Assembly (NCBI GenBank): GCA_011634665.1
Contig: WAEK01000006.1
Coordinates: 2,424,001 to 2,488,000, forward strand
Origin: Mortierella sp. BCC40632
Taxonomy: Eukaryota > Mortierellomycota > Mortierellomycetes > Mortierellales > Mortierellaceae
Reading direction: 5' to 3'
DNA length: 64,000 bases
How positions within the stretch are numbered: position 1 is the first letter of the stretch; each line of letters starts with the position of its first letter. This document shows positions 24,346-36,247 of the stretch, piece by piece. The notes beneath the pieces were generated by a model. The model saw nothing but the letters and a program-made list of their open reading frames with translations. It did no database searches and was not told the origin of the DNA. The position numbers and the translations under genes are program-made.

Positions 24346-26357
24346 TACATTCTTCTCTCGTTTAGCAGCCTAACCACAGCAGACGACAATGACATGGAAA
24401 CCAATGCCCTTCAGGATTACTTTTCTCGCCATCAGTCATTGACCCCTTCTTCGGTTGGTGGGCCTTCTTCGCCAGGAAATAAACGGGACTCGCACCGTGC
24501 TCGGAGCAGACGTCGAGTCAGTAGATCGTTTACTCTGTCTGAGCCAATGCATTCCTACCCTGTTCATCCAACCAGCCTTGGCGCGCATGATGGAGCCGAC
24601 TATGATCCAATACCTGTAAGATAGTGAAATACGCCTGCTACCAAAGAGAGGAAAGGATGAGAACTAGAATGCTCATATCTTCACCTCTTTGTACATTCTA
24701 GCTGTCGCATCCATCCTTTGCGTTTTTGAATTTAATCCATACCTTAGGACCTTCGATCTATATACTCTGGAGAGCGGCACTTTCAAGAAAAAGAATTTTG
24801 ATTTATACCCAACCCCCAGTTGAGTCCGCGTGCTTAGCAGGTGCATACTTCGCTGGATTATTCGCTGCTGTTGTTGTTTTGTTGTTGTTTTTAGCGTAAG
24901 CAGCAAGGGGGAAACAACTCATCAATGGCTATTGCTCTCTTGAATTTCTTTAATTCAGTGTACAACATCTGTCTGTTAGCCACATTGCCACTGGGAGCAT
25001 TAGCTATGGTCGCCTGCGGCAAGCCAAATGAGAGGCCCCATCCCCTGTTCTGTGTGGGGATACATGACATTAGCTATATCGAATCTCTTGAAGGAGGATA
25101 TGTTGCCTGTAGGATCCCTTGCTCTTCTTTATGGATGTGGCAAGGTCTATTTATTATTTTTCTTAACACTGTTGCTAACAGATGCTTCGAGGTTTGTGTT
25201 TGCTCTGTGGTTCACGGTGATAGGCACTACGGATAAACTCTTTTTGTACAAACCACATCTGTATGATGTTTTGGTCGACCTATCAGTCCCAGATACCAAA
25301 GGCACTTACTCTGACCCTCTCGCGTCAGCGGCATCCACGGCTCCAGCAAAGGCACAGCTACGGATAAAGACTGTGGTTCAATCAAAAGGGAAGGACTACA
25401 CATTGGAGGACACTCTTGCAAACATGACTGATCATTACCGGTATTCCCAACTGATGCAACGGCTAAAATTATCTCGAAGGAGACAGGAGTGGAGCCAAAG
25501 GAGGTCTCGTCGGAACAGTAGCAATAGTGGTGGTAGGGGCACTGGTGGTTCCATTTATGATAACATGCCTTCTGTACCAGTCTCATTGCAGGACCGTTCC
25601 CGCCAAGATGATTACGGAGATGGAGAGCAGGACATCGGCGAATTGGATGGCCAAGAAAACAATATGAGCGATGCAGACGATCGGCCATTATTGGGTGCTA
25701 CACAGAACAAGCGAGGCGGGGGGTTCGGTATGTCCTACACGCTGCAAAAGATGGTTGCAGGCGGATGGTGGTGGTGGTATGGTGAAGGTGGGTACCTCTC
25801 TGATGAAGAAGGCTCTGAATTACTGTTGCAACGAGACTCGGAAAGCCTACGTGGAACTGGTCAGACAGTGGAAGCGCTTTCCGGGAGTGGAACAAGAATG
25901 GAAGAGTTAAAACTATCAATCTACGACAATGTCAATACTGAAGCTATTCGGTAAGGGTTTGCTTTGTGATTTGCATTGTGCATTGAGAAAAATCTTGACT
26001 CTAAACAACCTTCTGAATGGCGCACTTTCTGTTTTGGACCATAGGTTCTTCCACGATATCTCGCGAACATTCTTTTCGAAACTGGAGCATCTCTTGGAGT
26101 ACAAGGCTACGGCTGCAATTTTTGAGGACTTGGAAGATAACCAGAGCAGAAGAGGAGTCAACGGTAACAGCAGTAGAAACAAAAGAGGGGTGCTAGTGGT
26201 GACCAAACGAGACCTGTGGGAATTAGGTGTGGACCCTTACAAAGACGGGGAGTTTGTCAGAGAGGTTGCACACGCTTACTTTGACACGGAAATACGTCTG
26301 AAGAGGTTTGATTTTTGGAGTATGGGCGAATGTTGCTGTTGTTGGTGTTGGTGGTAG
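23297..26357 (+). CDS. DENND11/LCHN-like DENN-family protein
   Basis: Eight exons close in phase and give 688 residues: 23297-23537, 23682-23751, 23869-24045, 24366-24615, 24702-24840, 24959-25108, 25224-25950 and 26045-26357. Matches to human LCHN/DENND11 run in order: AIFITKFDTRRGN; GIEFASLPSGLH, then IYFQLGGCIGIAVF; RMSAVGVLVKPSS; HPSFAFLNLIHTLG, then RKRILIYTQPPVESAC; YIESLEGGYVACTTDKLF; YDVLVDL. These blocks decided several acceptor sites. The family has a longin/DENN fold and is thought to regulate Rab-type GTPases and vesicle traffic; the exact partner is unknown. An Arg/Ser/Asp-rich insert (about residues 430-500) makes it longer than the human protein (455 residues). The C-terminus ends in an odd Cys/Trp-rich tail coded by a TGT/TGG repeat, so the last few residues may be mis-modelled. 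The ATG is the first in frame before the first conserved block. Confidence 0.87.
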
Positions 26358-26868
26358 TCTTTTTCGCTCTACTCCTCAGGCATTTTTTTGTTTTTCTATA
26401 CTAGCCCAAAGAAAGATCCTTGACTATTCTATATAATACGAACGCCCTGACCATTTAGTGCGCGTGACAAATGCCGTAGCAATAGCCCTATAGAGGAATG
26501 GAGAAGGTGCACCATTGGTGAGTAGGTCCAGATTGGTTCCTGAAGAGAAGGATAGAGCGGAAATTATTCTCCGTAGGGATTCGACCGAGGCCATACCGAG
26601 TTCTCATCCAAAAAAGAAAGCCTGCGAAATACTCTTCTCTTGCAGGCACTCTACTACCGTTACGGTTGACTTGCCCTGTTTTTTTTTTTTTTTGTTTGGT
26701 TTCTTCAGCATGCCAGTCGACCTACTGAATACGATTGGGAGGAGGGCGAAAAGGAGAGAAAAAGAGAAAGAAAAAAAGAGAAAGAGAGAAAGAGAAAGAG
26801 AGATTGAAAGATGAAGGGGGGTAGAAAAGGAGTGAGCAGGAGAATGCACATGTGCTCGCTACTGCTCT

Positions 26869-26870
<2 letters not shown>

Positions 26871-26931
<61 letters not shown>
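26871..26931. repeat. CT microsatellite
   Basis: About 30 uninterrupted CT units, about 510 bases after the DENND11-like stop. Confidence 0.95.
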
Positions 26932-26934
<3 letters not shown>

Positions 26935-28083
26935 CATCGAGTCAACCTTGTTGGCAACGGAAGGGTGAATACGCATGGGTGCATGGGTGCATGGGGTTGC
27001 AGGAAAGGGGCGGGGGTACGACTGTGTCGCTGCAGCGTGGATCCCACGCAATCCTCTCTCCTGACTGACTTGGTCTGTCGGGGGTGACATCGAGCAGACT
27101 GACCATCCTTGGGACCAACCCTTGGGACTAACCCTTGTCCTTGGGGTTAGTCAATATTTGACCCAACCTCCTTCCTAGCGACTCTCCTTTCATTTTCCTC
27201 TTCCTCAACTTCCTCCGGTGACCACACACTCGACATTTTGTTGAAAGGAGAGGACGAATGAAAAAGGGTGCCCATATGATAGGATAGCCCGTGGCTCCTA
27301 TTGCCTTCTTTAAGGATGGTCGTCTCGGCAGCCTCAAGCCAGAATACGAGCGAGTAGCCTCTTCCCCTGTGCTCTCAAAGATGTGTTGCAAGGCGGGTTC
27401 GAGGGCCTCCTAGTAGACTCCGTGTTTTGGATGTGCGGGTTGGGGTCGACGCGCACGAGAGTGAAAGTGTAAAGAGAGTGGTTTTTTTTTTTTTTCCTCG
27501 ATTGCCGCTTTCTGCTGCTCTCTTGACTCTTGTGGGGTAACAAAGAGAGAGTGTGAGAGAGTGAGATTAAGTGAGAGTGAGAACGAGAGTGAGAGAGGAA
27601 GAGCGCATCCCCGCCGACCTGCACGACCCACAGATCTCTCGGCTGCCCCTTGTTATCTCTCTCTCTCTCTCTCTCTCTTTCTCATTCTTTCTTTCTTTCA
27701 CTTCTCTGACTGCTCTCTTCATTCTTTTTGTGCATCCACTAGTCGCATTTGTTCCTCGTTCATTCTTCGTCTCTCCCTCTCTTCTTACTTTCTCTCACTC
27801 TATCTCGTTCTTGCTCTCTCCACCGAATATCTCTCTTTTCTTTGCTCCGGTCCTTCGCTGCTAAAGCACCGCCTCTCCATTCTTCCTTCCCCACCCATCC
27901 TTACCTTGCTTGCAGCTGCCGCAGTCTTGCGCCGCTGCACTGCTCTCGTACTCGCGCCCGGTTGCCAATCGGGTATCTTGGTTGAGCTAGTATTGCTCAG
28001 AGGTAAGGTACTGTCCTGCTGGGATATTGGTGGATGCAAATGGATGCTGGTGGATGCATGCATCGCTAATGTAACGAGATTGG

Positions 28084-28085
<2 letters not shown>

Positions 28086-28124
<39 letters not shown>
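28086..28124. repeat. GA microsatellite
   Basis: About 19 GA units, followed by GGT/GGC-type imperfect repeats at 28138-28205. Confidence 0.93.
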
Positions 28125-28128
<4 letters not shown>

Positions 28129-28560
28129 GTGTTGGTAGTGATGGTAGACTGTGGTGGCAGTGGTGGCAGTAGTAGTGGCGGTGGTGGTAGTGGTGGTGGT
28201 GGTGATGTTGCGAAAGTCAATGCCATGTCTTTCCTACACACACACACGCTAGACGAGCTCATTCTGATCGGGTCCTCGGACAGTCCACCCTGGATATGAA
28301 TTCATACATATCATTTCATTTATACAACAAATTGGCCCTGAGAAGAGAGCAAAGCGAGCAAAGAGGCATTTTTGGCCTGGACCGAGAGAGAGAGCGGTAG
28401 TAAGAGAGAGAAAGCGAGAGAGATGAGGAGATGCCAGTCTGGTTACTGCGCTCCATCAGTCTATTTTCTCACTTACTCACTCACTCACTTTCTCACTCAC
28501 TCTTTCTCGTCATCAGACAATGGTTGGATCACTCATTCCATGACCATCTTTCATTCCTCC

Positions 28561-28599
<39 letters not shown>

Positions 28600-28754
28600 A
28601 GAGTGGGCCCAAAGTCTTTTAGTGACCCCCATACCACCCGCGAACCTGTTCACTCACTTTGGCCTTTCCTTCGCTCTTCGCGCGTACACAATCTCTTTTG
28701 CAATCGCCTGTCGCAATAATCCTGTGAAATCCTAAATCTCTCTCTTTTTCTTTT

Positions 28755-28880
<126 letters not shown>

Positions 28881-29768
28881 AATAAAGCCCTTATGCTTTC
28901 AAACCTGTTTTAAAATCATCATCTAAGCCGTTGTCGGATCAAAAATCGGCCCATCGGATGAAAATCGGGCCACACACCATCATCTAAATGAAATCATCCT
29001 CTCCTCTTCCCTCATCTCTCTCTCCATCTTCTCTCCTCCTCTCTCTCTCCTCTTTTCCCTTAAAATTCAGCTTTTCTCTCTCTCTTTCTCTCTCTCTCTT
29101 TCTCTCTCTCTCTTTCTCTCTCTCTCTCCCCCCCCCTCTTCCTTTCCTTCTCTCCCACTCCTCCACTCCTCTCAGCCATCGGCCTGTCGTTGCCCTGTGC
29201 GAGTCATCACGCCCCCTCCGTGTTGTCCTGTCCAGCCGCTCGCCATCGCCCAACGACCCATCAAAGCCTGGAGCAACGGATAGATACTTAAAAAAGAAAG
29301 AAAAAAAAAAAAAGAGTAAGGATTCCTTTCCATCGCTTCACACCACCGTCCGACCTTCGTCTTCGTCTATTTTGCTCCGTGGCAGCAGCAAACCATTACA
29401 GCAATCACACCAGTAGAAGAAATGGCAGCAACAGCAGCAACAGCAGCAACAACAACAGCAGCGAAACAGCTGTGGCAGAGCAGACAGACTGCACTGCCCA
29501 TTTGGTCTATTCTCACTTCCTATCTGTCCTTTTCTGTCAAGCATCCTTTTCACTCTCGCTCGCCCTGATGGCCCATTCAATCCACACATCCACACACTCT
29601 TTTTGTGTTCCTGCAGCCCTCATCTTTTCTCATTCCCTGCCAAAAACAGTTGAACCAGTCTTTCATCATCCTGATAACTGGTCACATGTCTAGTTCATTG
29701 TTCTAGCCTGGGAAAGGGTCGTTGTCTAGGATGCGAACCCTCCTTCCTCCGAAAGAGTCGCCTCCTCG

Positions 29769-29769
29769 A

Positions 29770-29808
<39 letters not shown>
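29769..29808. repeat. CA microsatellite
   Basis: About 19 CA units. Confidence 0.93.
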
Positions 29809-29809
<1 letters not shown>

Positions 29810-31081
29810 ACTCACTCAACTCGCATAGAGACATACACACACGCACGCACACGTCAACCCCCTTCTCTCCCCTTCCCTTACCTTCGCCCTTACCTTCATT
29901 TCATGTATCCCCCGATGTTGCCTCAAGCGACCCTAGCCTGTCCTAGAAGGAGCAATTGAGCGACCCAAGGAGTGGCCCTTGTCTACCCATGTGCTTGTTG
30001 TCTTGGAGTTAAACTCGAAGGAACTCGTTTTCTCTTCCTTTCCTTTCCTTCCCTTTTCTTTCCCTTTTCTTTCTTTTCTTTTCTTTTTTTTTATATATAT
30101 ATATATATATCCCACACATCCAATCCGCAAGTGTCCGCAGGTGTTTGTTTGGACGCGCCCATCCGAGTGTTTCTTCGGACTCGAGCAGACATTTAAGATG
30201 TGGCAAGAGTAGGGGGTGAAGGGAGAGTAGGGCAGGGCGTCGAATCTGCTCTTTGGCTCTGTTCCTGCTCTGTACCTCTTCCTTTTTTCTTTTTTCTTTT
30301 TTCTTTCTCTCTTGTGCAGTTTGCTCGCGTTCCATTCCACTCTGGCGACACAATCTCGTTCAACCATGTTGTCCCTGGCTTTGCCCCGGAGACGAAGGGA
30401 GAGTAGGGAGAAGGGGGCTGCAACGTCTGCGCGTTTTTTTTTTTTTTTTTTTCTCACAGAAAGGATGGTCCCTGTTGTTCTTGGACTGTCATGTCGATGG
30501 TTATCACTCTGCTGCATCATTGTTGCCCAGCTCTGATGTATCTCGCCACCTTACCTTTGTTATTGCCCGGGCGTCGCCCATTTTTTTTTGCAGCCCGTGT
30601 GGTTGCCTCACTGCTCGTATTGCATCAGGTCCGGACCTGCTGCTGGTGCAGCTGGGGTGCTCATCGAATCGGAGATGGTAGAGGGAGCACATTTAGCAGC
30701 GTGAGCGGCAAGAGAAGGAAGCGGGACGGGGACAAGAAAGAGAGCGAGAAAGAGAGAGAGAGAGTGGATGGATGTGTGTATGTGATCCCTCTGCTCTCTT
30801 CGCAACGTCTTTTTTATCCACTCTCTCTCTCTCTGCCTTCTCGATTGTGACCCTTTCTCCGTGTCCCGTCCTGGTCCGTCTCTGTCCACACACGATACGC
30901 TCTGCCTTTTTCTTTTTTTCTCTTGTTCTCTTCTCTTTCTTCTCTCTCTTCTTGTGCTCCTCTTGTGCCCGCTTCCTTTCCTGGACTTCTGTTCTTCTTT
31001 TTCTTCTCTCCATCCATCCACCACCAGTCCGATTATCCTAACCTCGCCCACACCACATATTGTTCGTCGCTCCATCCATCC

Positions 31082-31085
<4 letters not shown>

Positions 31086-31126
<41 letters not shown>
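31086..31126. repeat. Poly-T tract of about 41 bases
   Basis: Uninterrupted T run preceded by TCCATCCATCC units. Shorter T runs recur at 31178-31187 and 31280-31295. Confidence 0.95.
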
Positions 31127-31507
31127 CTTCTTTTCTTCTTCCATCTCATCAGATCAATCAAATCCTTTATTGTTATTTTTTTTTTTCCATCCGCCCATCC
31201 AGCCTTTTTTTCTTTTTCTCTCTTTTTTTTGTTTTTTCGTCCTTTTTAATCCTTTTCTTCTTCGTTCGTTCGATATCATCCTTTTTTTTTTTTTTTCTTT
31301 GCATCCAATTTCGTGCATCCTCTTCCCTGCTCCCCGCCTGCATCTCACCCCAGTTCAATTTTCCCCGTCCCATCTCACTCATTCTCGTCTCCTCTCGTAT
31401 TTCGGCTTTCTCGTCTCGTCTGCTGCACACCTCACGCTCCCATTGCTCTCTTTCTCGTTTTCTCTCTTTCTCTATCCCGTTCTCTCTCTCTCTCTCTCCC
31501 TCTTTCC

Positions 31508-31552
<45 letters not shown>

Positions 31553-32018
31553 TTCTCGCTCTCTTACTCTCTCGCTCTGTCACCCTGCTGCTTGCATCCT
31601 GCCTTTGCGCTTTCCCCTTGCCGTGCTCGAACAACAGTAGTATCCAAGGTGCGCTGGACGACACTTTGTCCCTCACATGGAAGATACCCCGCCCGCGTGC
31701 AATATGCGCGCGATATGCAGCCGCTCTGTTGTCTGTTTGCTGGTGTCCTAATAGCGACTGTCCAGTCCTGCCATCACTCCCCTTCTCTTTCTCTCTTTCT
31801 CTCTCTCCTCTTTCCCTCATCACTTGTATTCTCGCTTCGCTGGTATTTCTTCAATTCATCACACATCTACACGCACTGTCTCTCCTCCTCTTTCCTCTCT
31901 CTCTCTCACTCTCACATTCACACATCTACACAAACACACACACACACACGCACTCTCTCTGTCTCTCTCTTTCATCCTTTTCCCGCAATTCATTCGGCCT
32001 CTGTTCCTGTCCCTGAAC

Positions 32019-32114
32019 ATGGATGACGAGCCAGATGGCCAGGCTCGTTTGTTCCAGTGTCTCCCGGAATGGTGGCGTGTGGACTGTGCCGGTCCATGCC
32101 GAATGTGTGAATGA
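32019..32114 (+). other. 31-codon open frame upstream of PSR1-like phosphatase (possible uORF)
   Basis: An ATG starts MDDEPDGQARLFQCLPEWW and ends at TGA after RMCE, four Cys in 31 residues. It is not low complexity, unlike everything around it. It ends 179 bases before the phosphatase ATG and is followed by a CT tract. It may be an upstream ORF in the leader or an exon of an alternative transcript. No similarity is recognised. Confidence 0.3.
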
Positions 32115-32157
32115 TGCACTTTAGAGATGACCCCTATCCCTAACCGTTATTGTCTCT

Positions 32158-32161
<4 letters not shown>

Positions 32162-32210
<49 letters not shown>
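32162..32210. repeat. CT microsatellite
   Basis: About 24 CT units shortly before the ATG of the PSR1-like phosphatase, ending in an ACAATAG that could serve as a 3' splice site. Confidence 0.93.
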
Positions 32211-32212
<2 letters not shown>

Positions 32213-32292
32213 ATACTACAATAGGGACCAGTCTGGCGGTTGTATACACATTTGACAAGTACATCCCATCACTCGGAGGCCCTTGAAAACCA

Positions 32293-32692
32293 ATGTCGGG
32301 CAAGAGCAAATCCAAGGAGCAAGGTAAAATACGACCAGAGATATCCGGAAGTCTCTTTTCCTTTTTTTTCCTCTTTCTATCTCCACCCGAGAAAGCTTTT
32401 TTTATTTTTGGTCCCCAGCAAGTCGAGAGAGTGTGTGTGTGCGTGTGTGTGTGATGAGTGAGAATAGCTTAAATTGTCTCGCCGCCCGTTTCCCCTCTCT
32501 CTCTCTCTCTCTCTTTCTCTTTATTCTCTCCCTGTTGTTACTCTTTCTCTCTCTCTCTCTCTCCTTGTCATCATCAACATCATTGATCTTTTTCTTCTTG
32601 GCCTTGTGCGAATCCCAGGCCAAGGAGCCAGAGAAACTCTAGTTGTCCTGATGGTATCACAAACCGTGCGAGGCTCTCTCTCCCTCTCTCTC

Positions 32693-32726
<34 letters not shown>

Positions 32727-33169
32727 CCCTCCCTTGTTCTTTCCTCTCTTATTCTCTCTCTCTTATTCTTTCTCTCTCTCACACTCTCATCCCATCGATT
32801 CAACCTCTTTCTCTTTCTTTATCTCGATTATTTTTTTATTATTATTTTTTTCCCGTCACTGCCTCATGTCCTTTTTACCTCACGTTTTTTTTTGCCTCTT
32901 TTTCTCTCCCGTCCGGTCTCCATTCATGCACTCTTTCAGGACTCTTCTATCTCTCTCTCTCTCTTTTTTTTTTAATCCCTCCCTTCAATGTCCCAATCGT
33001 CTCAGTCATATGTACCTTCTGCCAGCCCTTACCCCCCCACGACCATATCTCGACAAGTGCTCCTATCGAGTCATTGTCCAAAGAGTCAGCCTTCAATTCC
33101 GTCATCCCCCTATCCCCTATGCTATGCATCAACCGTGCACCGTACTGCTGACTAACGATCTCATGTTCT

Positions 33170-33220
<51 letters not shown>

Positions 33221-34085
33221 TTCCCCTTGTCATCCCGTGTCTAGGCAATCCTTTGAATGACCTGTCTTCAGGAGCCAACAGCAGCGGCGCCAACAACGTC
33301 AGTAACGGCAATGGAGGAAGCGGCAGCAACAGCGGCAATGGCAATGGTGGAAGCAACTCGGTCCACAACACTGGCAGCACCCATACCCCTGCGTCCCCTT
33401 CGTCTGCCAAGGCACGCAAAAGCCCGATCGAGTCTAAAGGTCAGAAGCCCTCGTTCTTGTCACTGCTCTTCTGCTGTGGTGCCAATTTTGTGAACGACAA
33501 CGATGGATCCCTCCCCTCCGGAGTCCCGTCGCGGCCAAACCATGGAAGTGTTGGAGTCGCTGCAGGAAAGAAACCTGCAGTTGCGGTTGGAAATGTGGGC
33601 GTAGTTGGACACCAGACCTCTACAGATGAGAAGAGCTTGACCCCTCAAAACGTCCATCCAACAACCACTGTCGACGTTGTCAACACAGTGGCTCTAGATG
33701 AGCCAGTGATTGTAAGTCATCCCCCCCCTAAAATTAACTTGGCATGACGACAATGTCTACAGGCGGGAATCCGACAGCCCTCTTGGAACGATCCACTCTG
33801 GAATTATCAACTCTGGAATCACTAGGACGCAAAGCAGGCAAAAAAAAAAAAAAAAAGGAAAAGGAAAAGTCATTTTTTTTTTTTTTTTTTTGGGTAACAC
33901 GCATAGTACCAAAACAAGAGAGCATCGATGAGAGCTGAACACTGCATTGATGGCGCCAATGGACAATGGGTTCGCTCTCCAGTATTCCCTCTTTCTTTTT
34001 TTCTCTTTTTTATGGACCCATCGAAAGCACCTCCAGGGACAGGAATTTTACAGCAGAGCAGCTCTCCTTTCTTCAGAACAGCGAA

Positions 34086-34131
<46 letters not shown>

Positions 34132-35219
34132 AAGAGTTTCTTGAGTGGTTCTTTGGAATCGATTTTTTTGAGACATGGATTTAGCCAGGAACATGGAACT
34201 ACGACAATTACAATAGGATGGCTAAGTGAGCAACATTCCCCCATTCTCAACTGCCAATCTGCCTCTTCGCCTCCTTATGTTTAGGACAACCCTCGCTCCC
34301 AGGATATTGAGCTCCAGGGACTGCTTGGTCCGATTGCACCTGAGCACATTGGAAAGAAGTGCTTGGTTCTTGATCTGGATGAGACCCTGGTCCACAGCTC
34401 TTTCAAGGTAAAAAAACTGCTATATATCTTTGGAGCCTTCTTTTTCGTCACGCGTGACCTCTGGCTCCTTCAGTGCCTTTTGCATATTTCCAGGAAAGGC
34501 TAACGAGTATGAATTGTTCACTCTCAATCCAACTCTCTATTAGCTTATCCAACATGCGGACTACGTAGTTCCTGTGGAGATTGATAACCAATCTCATAAC
34601 GTGTACGTGATCAAGCGTCCAGGTGTGGATACATTCCTGCAAAAGATGGGCGAAATCTATGAGGTTGTTATCTTTACGGCCAGTTTGTCCAAGGTATGTT
34701 ATGTGCGCTGTCTCCCCCTCCCTCCAATAAACAGAATCGATTAGAAGCAGGTAAACAGAAAGGCATTATTAACACACACTTTTTCTCTGGATAGTATGCT
34801 GACCCTGTCCTCGACATGCTTGATGTGCACAAGGTTATCAAGCATCGGCTTTTCAGAGAGTCGTGCTTTAATCACAAAGGAAACTATGTGAAGGTACTAG
34901 AAAAAGACTAAGAAAAGGAGATGATGTTGAACATCCAATTCCTTGCCCTAGCACTGGATTCAAAATCCTAATCACATCTCTCTTTCTCCTCCTGCACCCG
35001 TAGGATTTGAGTGTAATAGGCCGGGACCTGAAGAACACGATTATCATCGACAACTCACCTGCAAGTTATATCTTCCATCAGACCAATGCGGTCCCGATCT
35101 CGTCGTGGTTCAATGACCCGCATGATACCGAGCTGTTGGACTTGATCCCTTTCCTTGCGGATTTGACAGTAGTGGACGATGTTAATCCAATCCTGGACAT
35201 GAGGAATGAGGAGCAATAA
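32293..35219 (+). CDS. PSR1/CTDSP-like HAD phosphatase (FCP1 homology domain)
   Basis: Exons 32293-32323, 33245-33711, 34285-34407, 34544-34693, 34795-34893 and 35004-35219 close in phase and give 361 residues. The catalytic domain occupies about residues 185-361. It has the acyl-phosphate motif DLDETL (Asp196 and Asp198), then [54 protein letters not shown] and the end [19 protein letters not shown], all typical of small CTD phosphatases and yeast Psr1/Psr2. The family dephosphorylates Ser/Thr of RNA polymerase II CTD or, for Psr1, acts at the plasma membrane in salt stress. The N-terminal 165 residues are Gly/Asn/Ser-rich. A CC pair (Cys87-Cys88 in FLSLLFCCG) resembles the palmitoylated Psr1 N-terminus, but here it is internal. 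The start lies in a 31-base first exon before a 921-base intron and is less certain than the rest. Confidence 0.9.
33173..33220. repeat. CT microsatellite at end of intron 1
   Basis: CT units with one TTT break just before the 3' splice site at 33244 of the PSR1-like gene. The same intron holds further CT runs at about 32500-32580 and 32680-32730. Confidence 0.93.
33840..34130. repeat. Poly-A, poly-T and long poly-T tracts in intron 2 of the phosphatase gene
   Basis: A17 at about 33841-33857 and T19 at about 33873-33891 face each other across about 15 bases and could fold as a hairpin. A 41-base T tract follows at 34090-34130. All lie within the 573-base intron 33712-34284. Confidence 0.85.
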
Positions 35220-35921
35220 TAATAATACCTCTATCATGACAACTTCTCTCTCCCCTTCCCCTTTCCACGCCCACTCTTCCTCTCTCTGCCGAGTTGTTGT
35301 TCGATCGCTCTTGTTGTCTCTCAACTTTGGCCTTTACCCCTCTCCCTCGGCACTATCCTTTATTTCTATATAATCCCCTCTTTTCCCCTTTCCACTTTCC
35401 ACTTTCCCCTCTCTCTATCTCTCTATCAAATCCGATTGATCTACCTATGCCATTTTTTCTTATGCCTTATGAGTTATTTTGTGAAGAAACAGCGGTTATT
35501 ACAAAAAGGAATTAAGTACCATGAAAGACAAAAAAAAAAGAAAAAGAAAAAGAAAAAAACCTCGATGAAGAAAAACAGATATCTATATGACTGCATCCAA
35601 GACGAAAGAAAGGTCAAACGAGTTGAGTAAAACTACCAATGAAACCACCTCGAGTGACCTTTTTTGATACAGACTCAGGGGAGAATCCAGAGTGAGAGAA
35701 AGGGGAAGGAAGAAAGGAAAGAACACTGCCACTCTGTGCATCCCTAATCCTTCTCTCCGTCGTATTACTCGTCGACGTACATACTTTATTGATAGACAGG
35801 TGGGTGGGTGAGTGGGTGAAAATGGCTAGAAAAAGTAAGACTGGAATGAAAGAGGAAGGACGGTTGAAATAGGATGAGAAGATCGATCCTTTTATTTCTT
35901 TCTTTTTTTTTTTCTTTCCAT
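35220..35921. other. Convergent intergenic region, phosphatase and prefoldin 3
   Basis: Holds the 3' ends of the two convergent genes. CT-rich sequence lies at 35240-35430, an AAAAAG run at 35530-35557 and poly-T near 35905-35914. No gene is seen. Confidence 0.7.
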
Positions 35922-36212
35922 TTATGCTTTCGTAGAGGACGAAGCTTCTCCTGATGATTCTGCTCTAGCCTTTGCGAGACGACGCTGCTTGACATCCCAA
36001 TTGTAGACACGGGCCGTGTTGACCTCCATGGTCGTAATCTGGTCACGCAAGTAGGCAAGGTCTTCCTCGGCGTTCCGGAGGGTCTTGAGAGCAGCCTCAA
36101 GCTTGGTCCTGAGGAGCTCCTCAGCCTCTCCCACGGGATACTCCAACATCACATTGGCCTGTTATTGAGAGAGAGAGGAGTTTTTTTTTTTATGTTTCAT
36201 GTTTTTTATGAA

Positions 36213-36247
<35 letters not shown>

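Noticed and set aside
29379..29693. ATGGCAGCAACAGCAGCA frame coding Asn/Ser or Ala/Gln runs
   Set aside because: Short trinucleotide repeat translation without splice-linked continuation or conserved part.
30608..31144. Minus-strand Lys/Arg/Glu-rich frames
   Set aside because: Reverse translations of the same pyrimidine tracts.
30861..32026. Open frames of 230-320 codons rich in Ser, Leu and Phe
   Set aside because: They are translations of CT and T runs in three overlapping frames, with no domain or codon bias.
33744..33830. Possible extra exon [13 protein letters not shown] in the phosphatase gene
   Set aside because: It has an acceptor-like CTACAG but runs into TAG without a donor, and the flanking exons already join in phase without it.
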